A stretch of 64,000 bases of DNA from Membranipora membranacea (Eukaryota > Bryozoa > Gymnolaemata > Cheilostomatida > Membraniporidae). Positions 47,901 to 62,900 of this stretch are shown here, piece after piece. The number at the start of each line of letters is the position of its first letter. Position 1 is the stretch's first letter. A model generated the notes under the pieces. That model was not told the origin of the DNA, did no database searches, and saw nothing but the letters and a program-made list of their open reading frames with translations. The stretch lies in NCBI GenBank assembly GCA_914767715.1, contig OU612069.1:8556001-8620000 (forward strand), given 5' to 3'. Both the position numbers and the translations under genes were made by a program.

Positions 47901-50900
47901 AAGAAAAGCTAAGGTAACTCTACTCATGATGTTGACGAAATGAATGAGATATTGATTGACCACCCATACCCTTCACTGGGAATGATAATTCAATGGACAA
48001 AACTCTCTCACTCAAGAATAAGCATACAGGGGCTGTAAGTGAGAAACAAAGTTACCAAATTAGAAACAGTGAGAAACGGTGACATAAAGTGACAAATAAC
48101 AGATGAATAGTTAAAAAATGAGTTGACTAAATCACACACAAACCTGCAGACAGACTTGATCGGTCAGCCATTTACACACTCCCGCTGACCTTCTCATACC
48201 TTGTATGCACTGACATGTTTTATCTATACAAGATTCAATACCTGATTCTGCTCCGGCACAGTCTGTATCTGATGTGCAGGATGGATCAGGTACTGAAACA
48301 GGAAAATGTATTTGAAAACGGATGACCAAAATTAGACATCATATCACACCCAATAATCACAACGCATGTGCAGCAAAATATGAGTTGCATTAAGGGCGAG
48401 GCCGCAATGTCTGTGCCAGATTTCTCTCTGCGAGAAGGCAGGTCAGAGCACTCCTGGGGTCAAACAAACCCCAGTAAAATAATATGTAATGCGTTGGGAC
48501 TCAAACATAGAACCCTAGTATGCTAAAGGACTGGCGTTCTAACCAAACTGAGCCACCTCTTGCTACATACATCATGCTTATAAGTAAGCTTTGGTGAATC
48601 ATAGCAGAATAATTTAGTATTTCCATTTTTTGGGCTAGCAATTGCTGATATTCTGTATTGTCTTTGTAAGATAGGATTTCAACATCTGTAGAAAGCTACG
48701 GTTTATTTCGGTTTTCGGCCTAATCAAAGCATCCTCTAGTTTGAAATAAATTGAAATCCATAAAACCTCAAACAATCAACCCATCTCAGGTGGTTTAACT
48801 ACATACCATCACCAGTGATGATAGCTTTTTCCTCCTCTGTGGGGCTAAGACAGACTCCTGCATCATGATCACATCTCTGATGTCCTAAACACTGATTAGT
48901 CTGAGCACATTGCAGTACACAAACACCTTCATGACATCTTGTGTCTGACGGACAGCCTGATATATCACATGTGTCATGACAGTATCCATCCAAACAAGTT
49001 TTGCCATCACCTGAGCAATCTCCCTCTTCACCACAAGCTGAAATACGATTGTATAATCTTATCTAAAGTGGCAACAAGAAGCCATTTAGCGCATCCTTAT
49101 AAAAGGTATGGGTGGCTAGCTAAGGTATCTGTATAGATATCACCTCCATCAACAGCGTGGGTAGGGAACGGGATACAAACTTGAAGTTCGCAGATTGACC
49201 AGCCAGTATCCTAACCACCCTGCCAGACTTCTATTTCATGGACAGCTCTCAGAGTGAAATGCGTTTGGATACCATACCAAATAGAAAGACCTGACAGACC
49301 GCTCCAGCATATAAAATAAGCCCATCATCACATTTACATCCTCCATTTTCGCCACACACAGAGTTCCTTATGAGGTCATCACATGTTTTTGCCTCAGAAA
49401 TGGCCACCTAGAAAAACAATCGGGTTTGAAATGAAAAAGTACAATTAAATGAAGCGTGAATTGAATGTTACAATAAAAAAAAGTAAAACCACAGCAGTAG
49501 TTTTATTGCAATTATTTGTCATGTCGCTTTTATGATCTGAATTGTATATCAGATGTGATATCAGAGAACAAATGGATCTCTTTTGCTAGATACTGACCAA
49601 TGTATATCCTTGTGGATCTGTAGTGGAAGGAGGACATGAGACTTCATACTCTATACACTCTATTGGAGATTCTGAGGACTGTCGTTTTCGTCTTTTATCG
49701 CTAAAATCATCGCACTCGGGAGGATCTGAAACGACGTGAATCTTTGAATTACAAGATTCTCGAAAAAATTGATTTGTAAGAGGGATATGTATAAGTTGTC
49801 TTCGTTTTGAAGGGTGAAATACAATCCTTAAACTTACTTATACCATATTCTTATTTGAAAACTGTCATATTCATATCAGCTGTTGGATGAAAGTAAATTC
49901 CCCTTACCAGTCAGTTGCATGCAGCTTGTTAGTGCATTGATCAATCCAAAGTCAGGTCTGGGAGTATGGGCTGGGAACTATGAACAGATTTTGAAAGGCC
50001 ATTCAGTTATTAGGTAATGTGCTTAATCTGAGTGGCTATGCGTATGGAGACGGCCAAGCAACCTACATTCAACTGCCATTCAGAGCAAGTATTTCGGCTT
50101 ATCAATTACCATTTGAACACAATTTTAGCTTATTTGACAGTGCTTCCTAGAGCTAGTGAAACCTAGCGAAAGGGTAACAGATGTGAAGAAGTCGATTCCT
50201 CTTCAATCGCATAACATGAGGGACACCCTATACCAATGCCGGCAACAGTATACCAACGCTGAGAAAGACAAAGTAAGAAATCTACGACTGCGGAAGTGGT
50301 TGTAGAGGTAGATTTGGTTGAAGTGATTGGGCAATGAGGTGGATGGCGATGATGATGACGATGGTGATGATGACAATGATGGTGATGATAATGAAGATGT
50401 TTATGATATAAAAAGATGTACTTATTCTTTCGAATCAAACCTGGACCGTTGCCGTTGCCGCTGTTCGTAATATCTGAACAGTCATCTTGCTGACAGTACA
50501 CACATACTCCTTTTCTACACACAGATGCTACATCATATGTTGGTAGGTGAAAGATGCTCTGAATGAAACTGAACCTGCGTTTTCGTGATGCTGTGCCTGC
50601 ATATGAAAATTACAAATTCAATATGAGCAATGAATGACAATTAAATATTCAGGACAAATTGCTCAAAAGACTGACAAAATGTGTAGGTGATCCAGTTGTC
50701 ACTTGCGTGGAAAAGTTTTAGGAACAAGGACCCTTCCAATTACATACTCATATTTTTTACCGATTCAGGCACTTCATATTGGTTTTGTTACAGAAATGAA
50801 ATAAATCAGAGAATTGTAATGAATGTTTTGAACTTACCGCAGTCAGCGTCTAAGTTACATGTTTCATACAGCGTATCAACATCAATACTGGGAGCAGTCT

Positions 50901-53900
50901 TACATAACCCATTGTCGCATGTTTGTCCAAACGAGCAGTCATTATTTGATTGACATGGAGATTCACAGATATCATCGAGAGAGCAAACTTGCTGCCTTCC
51001 ACAATCACTATCTAAAAGCAGTCAAATACAGGTTTCAACTACCAAAGCGAAAGGAATGTAGCTCTAAAATAGTTCCTATTATTTTGCTGACAAGCGTAAC
51101 AAATATCAATCTGTAGTAATTTAAGTGGTCCAGTGAAGATTCTATGTAGAAAGATGTAGACTGTAACATTTTTCATTCACGAAGTCAAAACTGTACTGTC
51201 TTCATGCGCTTCCTTAACAAGATATTCAGTGCTGGCTGATGCTTGAACTTAAGCAAAGCTCCGGTCACAATAAATTTCTTATGGCTACTTCGCAAACGTC
51301 GAGAGCCGATGGTTAGGCTTTGAACTGATAAGATGTAGGGTAGGAAAGACAGCCAATGCCAGGTAAATGAGAGATATTGAAATTGAAAATAATTTACTTT
51401 CAGGAATGTAGCATATGGCCTGCCATTGGCTCTTTCACTCACCCCCCCTCCCCAACCACGTGTAGCAAACTGTCGTAATAGTCAAAGATCCACATCTGAT
51501 AATAACTCACTTGTTTCACATTGTTGGCTGCAAACACCACCAGGTGAACAGCTGAATCCTGGGTAATTCTCACAATTAACTGAACAATAGGGAAGGCAGT
51601 ATCCAGAGCGGCAGACAGCATATATCGGACATTGAGAGTCAAACATACAACCTGCAAAAATCAATGTTTCCATACATAATCTTCTGTCCATATTTTGTTT
51701 TCTCAATATTAAGGCAAATTGCTTAGACACCAGACTAAAAGAAAAACAACAGACAAGATTTGAACCGCAAGCTCTTAATGTTATTCTATGTTCAGAGTTT
51801 TCCTCCCTCCAGTTTGGTAACCACACAGCATAGGAAAAAGAAGCTAAGATGGGCGTATCTTGGAAACTGTTCATAATAGGATGAAATATTTTCCGGGTTT
51901 GAAAGCTGACTAATCTCAGTTCAAGTTACAAAAACCATCAAAACATTTCAGGAATTTTGTCACCCAAACAGGCAATAAAATAAAACATATTTTATCATAT
52001 TTTTTTTGTTTATTTATTTATCGTTTCAGCTCACTGTGTGGGTTAAGGAGTACCAAACTGAAGAGAGGACAACTCCATACATATGTTCAAATTCAGGTGC
52101 AGAAAAGTGTCTACTAAGACATCCTATCAAGGAAAATGTTTATTAAGACATCCTATCAACCTCAGCAAAAGATAAAGAAAAATACCAGTGAAAATGTCTT
52201 CATCTATGTCTGGTATGGTACAGGATTGTGAAGATGGATCGCACACCAAAGCTCCATCACAATCTCCTTGCTCTCCTGGGGTGCAACTTTCTGGAGGATA
52301 AGCTATGCAGACACCTATACCATCTCTTATACAGTCACAAAATCCATCTACACACAGGCTGTTCAATCCTGTAACCAGTTTTAAACAGATAAACATAAGT
52401 ATAAGCATAAGAAGGCATAATAAGAAGTCATAATATTGGAAAATAATTCGTACTCTGATTGTCACTCACCGCAGTATGAGGGATGAGAATCTTGATCACA
52501 TGTCACATTATCTATCACCAGTACAATAGGAAGACATTCTTTGGATTCCTCATGACAATAGTAATTGGAATTTTCACAATCTTCAATTGTCTGGAAAACA
52601 ATAAAATATCATGGTCCTTGGGTAATCAAAACAATAAAGCCTTTCACGCTGCTAAGTTACTATGAGCTTCTAAGGCAGGGGTGCTCAAACTTTTTTGCCA
52701 TTGGGCCACCTTTAAAAATTAGCATATTGAAGTGGGCAAGACTTTTTTGTGCCAAGCAAGCAGGCTATCAGTAAGGGGCGTATCGAGTTTATTATTGAAA
52801 CCCAGATCTGGGCAAAGCGCGAACATCTTTTTGGATCTTCATAGGCCATTTATTCCTGCGGGGATTAGCTCGATTCTGTAAGTTGTATTTTATAGTGTAG
52901 CTGTAACAGCTTCATTCAGATCCTCATATTTCCTCATATGCATACTTAGCACTGCTGTCACCAATGAATGTATGCAACAAGACTTGAAGCGTGTTTTCGC
53001 GATGAGTAAACGTTCAGCATAAATAAACTAGTCTCGGCGGATGAGTTCTAAGAGGTTCAATATATACAGAAGTAGTATACAAGTCTGACATAATGTTGTT
53101 TGCTGTCACTATGATGGACAGCCTCCCAAGAAGGAAGGCAGCCAACAGATTTGCCTGTCGTGACCATCCTTGTTCTCAATTTTCAGAGAGGACAACTATC
53201 TTCTTGACAGTACGAAAACAACAACTGACAACCTACCCCACCCACCAGGTGTATGTGATTTTTTTCAAAGCATCAGTTTATTTTATGGGTACAATAGTGG
53301 GATATATAATATAATATATGACACTTTATTGCACAAATGTGTGTATGTATATATCCATATATATATATATATATGGAGACTGAATGATTATGAAAAGTGT
53401 ATATATGTATATTTTTATATTCACAGTTATATTTGCATTAACCATCATCTGCAGATGTTCTACCTAATGTAATAAAATTAATGGGAGGATAAATACACTG
53501 AAAACATCTGAGTGTAGTAGTCGGTGACAGCCCCCTCCTATTTTATCACTTCTCCATTTACGCTTTTGGATGAATAAGTTTTGTCAGTTGTTTTATGAAA
53601 CGACACTACATTTTTAATTTTGCAGATGCTTCGAAACTGACCTTGAATGTTTGTATCGATCGGATTTATTGATGGTGGTTGTGTATTGAATCCATCAACG
53701 ACCAAAAATTTTTTTTTCAGCACTACGTACCTTTTTGATGATACTTGAAGGAGTTATCTTTTGCTTTACACACTAAATATCATTATAAAGACTATTTTTA
53801 TCATAATAAATAAAGGAAACCTAAAAATACACACAATTTGAAAAAGACACACTCGGAGCATTGAAAACTGGTGTTTTGCGATAGGAGGGTCAATGCACAG

Positions 53901-56900
53901 GCAATACTCAGTCACCATAAAAATCAAAATAAATACTAACATTCGTAGCCTGTTTCTTAGTCATCTGCAAAATTGAAAAAGTAGTGTCGATTCAATTTTT
54001 GGTCATCTGCCACTGGACTAATGCTATTCAAACCAAGGAATGCTGCTTTAATGTGCCAAAAGTCTGAGGAAGAATGTTCCTCCTTCACTGATTGTGTGCC
54101 ACATATGTATGTTTTTTACAAGTATTCAGACCATTCGGATGGCAGGACAGCTTAGTGGTTGCTGGTTCGAATCCCAATAACAACCAATGCTGCTAATAGA
54201 GGTGAGCTCTTTATTTACATGACCCTAGTTTCCGCACCCTAACCATGTACAAGGATCACTAATTAGATGAGTCATATCATTGATCTCAGTGTAAGCATGT
54301 TGTCATTGGGCCGCAAGGAGCACTGAATAACAAATAAAGTGTATAATATTATCATACGATATTTGGACCACCTCTCACCTCACAGCTCCTTCCAAGCACA
54401 CCACCGCCACCTCCGCCTGTTCCAACCTCTACATTAGTGTTATCGCCATTAGAACAACCTCTGAAATCACCACTACATATCCAGCCAGCTTCCACTGTGC
54501 ATTGTGGGACTATAGGAACATAGCAGGTGAGTTATTAAATTATGGATTTCATGCTGTTTGTCATGACATGTTCGTTGCTTGTTCTTGGATGTCACCCAAC
54601 GTGTCATGACTCAGCATTAATATAAGAGTCTTGTGAAGATATAGTACTAGCTTAGATGTATCATATCAAAAAAAAATTTTGAAACAATTTTGGCCTAATC
54701 TACAAAAAACTTGATAATACCACTTGTCAAAAATGCAGGTTACAACTGTTCATATTTTCAAAGTAAATATTAGAACCTAATTGAATTAACCTCTGTTAAA
54801 ATCTAACAACATTTCATGTTTTTGACGTTTGAGTTTAATTATGTTCTTATTTTAAACAGTGGACGATTGCCTTCACATACCCTCACATGTAGAGTTCGGG
54901 TCACAATCACATTTTGGTGAGCACACTCCTTCTACACATAGCCTCTCCCATCCACAATCAAGGTCAGAATAACATAAATTAGCTCTATACCCTCCTATGC
55001 AGTCTAAATCATCATCCTGTTGACAATAGAAGACATCAACATCTAACAATAACATGACGGAATATGGGAAGCTCATTCCGTGATTCATTTTGCAGTACTT
55101 AGAGTATATACTCACAAAGGAGACATGATCAAGAATTGAAAATCAGGTTCGTTTGGCGAACCATATATAAGATATGTTTGTGGTAGTAGCCTCAGTTATG
55201 ATGCAGACAAAAATTATCTTTTAACCCTGTAAGTGCTTGGACACAATACAATGTCTCAACAATTTTTATTGAGGCAGTTCTTATAAATAATTTAATTATG
55301 ATATTACTGCCTCATCCGTTACCACTCATTTCAACAATACAATGCAATGTTAGTTTTTTTAGTGATTTGATCAACACAGCAATAATCATGAAATCAGATT
55401 GATTCAACAAATCCTAGCGAAGGTGATACCGGAATCAAACTGTCATCATGCAACTAGGCTAGACTATGACCTTTAACTTGAAAATTATACAGATCCATCT
55501 GTAGTTGAACATATTGGTTCCGGAAAGCAGATTAAAATAATTATATTAGTTTTGAACAGGAACAGTAGACACAACTTACATTGCATTCAACAGTGCAAAC
55601 CGAGAGGATACAATATTGGTCATCGGTACAATCAGAATTTAGCTCACATAGCGACTGACAGCGACCCCACTCACAGATATCGTTATTACTCATGCAGTCG
55701 GACTCAGAGCTGCAGAATATTGTCACAATACCAGCATGGCACACTCCGTATTCCAGATTATCCTCTGCCACACAAAATGAAGCATCATGCAATATTTCAC
55801 ATTGAGAAAACTCAAAGAGTTTCTAGGCAAGAGTGAGGGCTCTAAACTGTTCCGAAGTGGGGTATGATGGTTTCAAGGTACTGTACAGGCCAAAAGTTAC
55901 CACTCCAACCAATTTAATCGATGCCAAGGCCTAACCATAGTTTTCAATAACAGAAACAATCTTTTATCTACAATACCTGTGCTTCCTTTTCAATCACTAG
56001 GTTCCCATGTTGCAATTTCATAAGGATTTCAGGAGTAATCGCCCCATGGAAATGGCATTAAACTCAAATTCCGATTGTGACGAATGACTTTTTTGACGCG
56101 AATACACATACCGTATTGAATCAAACAAATTCCAAATAGTCGGCGTGGCTGAATGGATAGCGCGCTTGCACACAAAGCCTTCAAAGGGTTATGTTTTTCT
56201 TGTTTTTCCATCATTGAAATCGTTAGCATTCATAATTCAAAATCGAATGGAACCACAAATTCGAGGCATGGGACCATAGAATATTTTTTCTGTAGGAAAC
56301 CTGAATTAATACATAAGTGCACTTGCTGCCAGAAACAATAAGTATGTTGGAAGGCATGCTGAGGCGCATTTAGTAAGCGAAAGAACAGAGAAAGTATGAG
56401 CCAACCTACTGACTGATCTAATATATTCAAGCCCTACAATAAATAATGTAGGTACAGTTGTGCTTGCAGTATTCTGATTTCTTGGTCAATCGTTTCATAA
56501 TGATCAATGACCGTTTTAAAATGACCAACATAACTGTTTTACAGATTTTTTCTATGCATTTTACTTTATTTTGACCGATCAATGTCCATATCAGACAAAT
56601 CAGACCATGTCAACAAAAATGAAGGATTAACAAAAGCGCATAAAAAGGCTCCTTGAGAAAAGTGATGTTTGAGAATGATTATTAAGGAGTTGTCGTCCAT
56701 GTGAGTCTTTAGTGTCTGGAGGTATTGATTGGTAGAGAATATGATGTGGATTTTGTTTTATACTAGCCACATATGTGAGGCAGGAAATCTCCAATATCGT
56801 TGCTAGGTAGTCTACGCCTCAGATGTATGTTCTGTCACTATAATAGTGTTCAGTATTTGGTGAGATTATTCTAAGGCAATGCTGATTATTAAGATAAGGA

Positions 56901-59900
56901 ATGATAATTATTACCTTGGCTGCAGATATCTCTACAAAGGCCTTGTAGGCACCTGTCATTTATATTTGAGCAATGCAGAACATCATTGTCGTCAGGTCTG
57001 CAAATCTCCGAACACAATCCAGCGAAGCATTTCTATGTGATATAGTGAAAAGAATAATAAATCACTTAGCTGGAACCCGTGCATTCACAGGAAGTGTTTT
57101 TCAAATAACAAAAGGTACTACAGTTCAACATATCAGATCTTAAATACATAGTCATTCATTTACTGTGACTAAAAGAATGAGTGAATATGCAATATGAATA
57201 GTAATCATTTTTGACATTGAATGCTACATTGTTGCAGAAAATACACACAGGAATAAGTTTGAATCAGAATGACTCTAGCTCATTATGAGAAATCAATATA
57301 GGCATCAAATTGATTCACTAATTGATTCCAAGATAGTTCCCCCACAAAATCCTTATACTTAATCAAATAGGAATCATGAGAGAGTTAAGTTTACCTTTAA
57401 AGAAGAACTTCTCCAGCCTATGAGCTTCAAAATGAGCACAAGAACGGCTCCATTGGCCGACTAGGACCAAATAATTAAGACTTATCAAAGTAAGGCCTAG
57501 CGAGCCTCGCGTAGGGGGCTATGGGGTCATTAACACACATTTTGCGTACACGTCAACCATTAAAAACTTCAGACTTATGTAGTGTCATCATAGAAATTAA
57601 GTCAAAATAAAATATTGAAAGAGAATAACGCAGATTATCCGGCGGAAAAAAAGTAGGTTTCACTTTAATAGTTCCATATACGAAAAATGTCGAATATTGG
57701 TCAAAAAACCCTGATGTGACCTCACACCGAGGCTTTCCGAACTTACGAGCGAATATTGAAAGGTTCGATTCCATTGACTCATAACACAGCTTCTGGTTGT
57801 CCCATAGGGTCAATTTTGTGCTTGTTTTGAAGCTCACTAGCTGGGAAAACAGCTTTGGTAATCCCAGTCTTAATCTCATTGATGCTTCAAGGCCAAATTG
57901 AGTCCATATGACAAGAAAGATGATTATTTTGCAATATCACATGACAGCTGATTGTTTTTGATTAGCAGGTCGCTTAAGAATGAAAATGATTTATCACAAG
58001 GGTTAAGTGAGGGAACTACGGTAGAATCAAATCATTTTTTAGTCACCTGAAAATTGGCACAATCATCATCAGAGTTACACCTGAGGGCACACACTCCGTT
58101 CATACAAATCTGATTAGAATCACATGCTGATGACTCTGCGCAAGTTAGCATCATAACTCCGTCTGATAGCGCCAGTCTTGCGGGAAGGGGGCTATCTGCA
58201 CGCCCATCATAATCACCGTCATAGTCGTCTGATATGAAAGTTTTAATGTGCAAATATCTGATTTGGATATCTTATTTTCAAGCCTTACAGCCTGCTTGAA
58301 CACAAATTTACCTGGCTGTTAAATAAATCTACATCTATCATAGACAATGGTCTGTCATTTATCAAGCTCGGAAATATAGAAACTTTATACACATTTGTTT
58401 CAAAAAAGCTAATATTTTACAGCAACAGAACAACAGACAAAGTCTCAAATGGTAAGAAGCTACTCTATGCATGTGATTGCTGGATGATATCAATCATCTC
58501 GAAAACTTATTCAAACTGTCTTCCTAGTTTATTAGACACATAAGTGTAACTTACCCAATATGCCTAAGAAAAAGACCACTGACACAGCATACATGGTGAA
58601 GTAGCAGTGATAGGAGACACACTCTTGTAGCTCTGACTCGTAAAGCCGGCAGTGAATATTGAGTGTGCAAGCTAAAAATTATCAAATCAAGTATTGTTCT
58701 GTAGCTTTTGCTTTCTCTACTCCAGTCTTCTGATATTATGTACCAGTCTTGGTTTATATGAAAATCTTATCCAACATTCTATTCAATGATGATGCACTGA
58801 TGTTTTAAGCGAATTTCAAACATCTGTTTATTGAAACATTCCTTCTCCGAGCTTTGAAGTAAAATTTGCTTTTAATCTTTTGTATACTTACGTTCATTCA
58901 CTAACCCAACTTCATAAGTATAGCTTGTTGTACTTATAACTGATGAGGGATGGACAAGGGGGTTTCCCTCCCAATCTTCTCGAAGTGAGCATGTACCATT
59001 TACATGACATACTTCATTTAGGCCTGAAACACAATTCATTTAGTTTGTTAGTTAGTTCGTTTCATTTAGTAATTGTTTGTAAATAATAATGAATATAATA
59101 ATCTGTGAACAATCTCTCATCAGGGAGGGGGAGGGATGTTTCAGTTTCTTTTCATTGGGAAAAAAATGAAACTGTCAAACACTGAACGAAGTTAAATACA
59201 GAGGAAATAGGATTGCCGTAATTTACAGGTACAAATGGTCAAAAAATATAAGAACACTGTTCAAGTTGTTTTCCAAATTTATTGATATCGGCATGCTAAA
59301 AGCGCTTGCTACTAGTGTATGAGACTTTGGTTTCAATATTATCAAACCCCTAAAGAGAGGAACTTATAAACGGTTCTTCATCTAAAATTTTGACCGTGTG
59401 TGAATGGTGTCACATACAAGAAACACTTTCATGATTATAATTATATTTTTTAAATAGTGTTCTAATAACATATGCAATTGAGTTTGCCTTATCATTGTGG
59501 GTCGAATATGTGGGTTGAAATTGCAAGTTGTGTCTCTGTGCGAAGGCTGAGGAATAAAGGTGCCTTAGGGCGCAGCTGCAATATTTTGGTGTCAAGATGC
59601 TCTTAGTCTGAAGGCAGGTCAAAGTATACCTGGGGCATCAAATGAGCCCAGTGGTCGAAGACTGCAACGGGATTTGGAGAACCACATTAAGAATATGCTT
59701 ACCACAGTGTGGCCACCAGCCACAAGGACTGATCAATTTTTTGATATAACGGCAAAATCCAGTGTCCTTGTCACAGTACAATGTGTCCAGAAGTTCACAA
59801 TCCTGGTTTGTATCACATACTTTCCCAATAGGTGAGAGACAGTAGGTGTCACATGTCTCTTTATCAGTACATGGGTGATTCTCTGAACATGTATGAGTAC

Positions 59901-62900
59901 AAACTGATTTATTTCCAGTTTTACATTCGAATCTGCAAGTCACAAGACAATCGGAAGCAGTTTAATAAATCCCTGTGTAAGCAATCTTCTCTCTTCCATG
60001 TTTTAGCAAACCACAACCAAGTCTAGCGATGTTCTTTGTTTGTTTGCATCAAACCTAGTAAGAACATTAATATTCGTAACATTCATTAGATCACAAGTTT
60101 TCTTCAGTAGCTTTAAACTTGAGTATCGAGGCAGTAAAAAAAACTTTAATAGCATCTTGTGAGTATCTAGTTTGTCTGTGATAAAAACTATGAAAACAGA
60201 GTACGTATACGTACAAAGCTACAACAGTTCAAAAACTGTTGAGGTGTGTCTTGCTTGAACCACTGCTGCCACACAGGTATATGTGTGCTTATTAAATTCT
60301 GTATAGCTCAAAACTATGATTATGATTCTGCAATTTCAGCACTGTCACCTAATTGGCAAATAATTTGCATAAGCTGATCTTCAAAATGAGGGTATGAAAT
60401 TAATCATCTTCGTAATTATCTATTATTATGGACGCCTAAGACTTCAACACCTAGTGGCTAATTCATACCTTGATTTTGTAGATCAGTTTGTGCAAATTAT
60501 TTGTCAATTGGTTGATCATCCTACCCTCAATCAGCCTGAATAAGTTATAGTGAATTCAATGAGCACGAATTTGCCAGTAGTTTAAAGATAATATAGAATA
60601 TATACCCTGTGTCACAACCATGTTGAGTTGAACACCTGGCTGCACATTTGCCTTCAGAACAGACTTGACCTCCACCACAATCACTGGACTCAGAGCACAT
60701 AGGAACACAGACTAACCCAGCTGTACAGCTTGTGAAGCTAGGGCATTCAGTCACTATCTGTAATAAACAATCAATGGAGGAATAAATGCTAACCCGAAAA
60801 CAGTCAAATGGACAAAATGACATTTCTACACTGAATGTTTTATTGGTTCATACCACAGATAGTTGACCTGTGAGGTCATAAGAATAATCAAGCTTAGGAA
60901 ATGATAAATTATGCAAATACACAATGAGCATAGGAAGAGGTAATTGACGAGTGCTGGCATAACTTAATCCAACAGGCTCTCCCTGTGAGCCGGACAGAGT
61001 CAGTGTGTGATCTCAATGTCGTCATGTTGAGGTAGCTGGTGATACGAGTACCTCGCACATGTGTTGTGTTCATGCTGGGGAATCATCAGATGGTTGACTG
61101 CCATTCCTGTTGACCATAGTGTGGCTTAAACAGGATTGTAGTCACTACTTCCACATTCGACTGATGTAGTTTCAACATTTAACAGAATCAAGACACAACC
61201 AATGATAATAGCATAACTGCAGAGTCAATATTTTAAAACTTATAGCAAGTACTGACCTGATCGTTTGCAGTCGTTATCTGAATGTATACGGAAATAGATA
61301 ATGTGCAAGTTTGAAAATATCAATGTCACTGTCAGAATAATTTTTACGGAAAATATTTTATCACATACAAAAGCAATAACCTTGGTAAAAGAATGAGGAA
61401 GGTGATTTGCATGTTGTAGTTTGGATATTTGTAGCACAGAGCTGTTAGAAAGAATTATGAATGATATGCTGATTGAGTCATATTTCGTTGTTTACCTATA
61501 CTGGACCAAAAAAGTCTGAGCTAATGCAAATAGCCAAGTGCAGCGGGAACACCCGAGGTTGGATGGTTGATAGCCATATGACCATATTTCAATTGGCGCT
61601 AATAAGGTATGGGCATGTTATGACTTTGCTCAATGATTGGTGTGCCTGCGGCTGTGCTTGCGGCTGGGGTACGTTGCCTTTGGGGTGGTGTATTCGCTGT
61701 GTGTTTGTAGCACTGACCTGATTGGTCGCATGGCGGTGATAATTGGTTTGCTTGCCTTGGTGTGGGGTCTATTGTTTGCACTACTGCATTGCCCTTCAGT
61801 GCGGATTTGGTTATCTATTAATGAGCATCTCTCTTCAGTAATATTATAGTTGAATTTTCCTTAATTTTACCTGTGATTTATTGAGTCATAGGAGTTATAG
61901 TATAACACATCAAACCGTAACTCAACCCAGAAACCTGGTTCCACACACCCCTATAACACCCAAAAAAAAAATTATCACAACAAAAATACGCTGCCCTGCC
62001 TCTGATAAACTTACCGAACAATGCCTCAAGCACACATTATTGATGCATGATTGACTATCTGGAAGTGGACAAGGCTGAGAATTGGAATCACAGCGTATCA
62101 TACATACACCACCAAGGCACAATCGACCCCCAGGGCAAACAGGCCTTAGTGCACAGTGTACTGAGCAAAGTCCAGCCACACATATCTGGTCCCCTGGGCA
62201 CTCAGACTCTAGGTAAAATATAAGAACTGTAATTAAGTTTTGTTGTTAGTGTGCATGCAGCTATAACTGCATTTTATTTCGGTAAGGTAGTAATGCAAAA
62301 AAATTGGCAGTGACAGTTGGTAACGCTTTTGAAACATGGATCCTCAGTGAACAATGTCCTGATAAAGTAACTGCCCAGAAGTTAAAATAAAAGCCTATAA
62401 TAAACTAGGCAGTGAATAACTTTTTTTTCTTGGCTGGATTTTCCATTGACAATAAAGCATGTATTTGTTTTTGGAACTCTTCTGTAAAGAAGTATTGTAA
62501 AGCGAGAGTAACAAGTGTCCTAAGGAAAGAAAATAAAAGCATGGGTCAGCCAGATAGACTGTGACTAAAGGATTTTGTTGAACAAGGCTATGCCACTGTT
62601 CAACAAGGACCTCTCTCCATGCTTGTTGTTGGTTTCAATAATTGGAAATCTGTTTGATCTAGTGTTGTTTTCTAGAGAGAAAGGAGAGTTACATTGAATA
62701 GAATGCAGTGACACCATACCAACCTGTCAGACATTCTTGTTGACATATATCTTCAATTGGAAGGTGGATGAGCTCCATAGTCTGACACGTATCTGCACTT
62801 ATTACTGGGTATAACATGCAGAAACCATCGAAACATGTATGCAGTGTCCCACATCGTCCAGCCTGTATGCTGTTGTCTGTACATGTCACTCTGCAGGAGC

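Larger units (their letters stand above)
35798..52576. repeat. Segmental duplication, copy B (source copy by inference)
   Basis: This is the direct repeat of 1-17,436. On the right, copy B continues without a break into more exons of the same gene, and the exon at the homology edge is whole (52,470-52,590, with a good acceptor). I infer that B keeps the ancestral arrangement and A is the derived partial copy. The true left boundary cannot be seen, because copy A's counterpart of the sequence left of 35,798 is off the window. Confidence 0.93.

Noticed and set aside
58592-58594. ATG at 58,594 as the only start of the Cys-rich gene
   Set aside because: The upstream part of the exon keeps the exact module Cys spacing and all earlier exons join in phase, so a longer protein is more likely; kept only as an alternative start.
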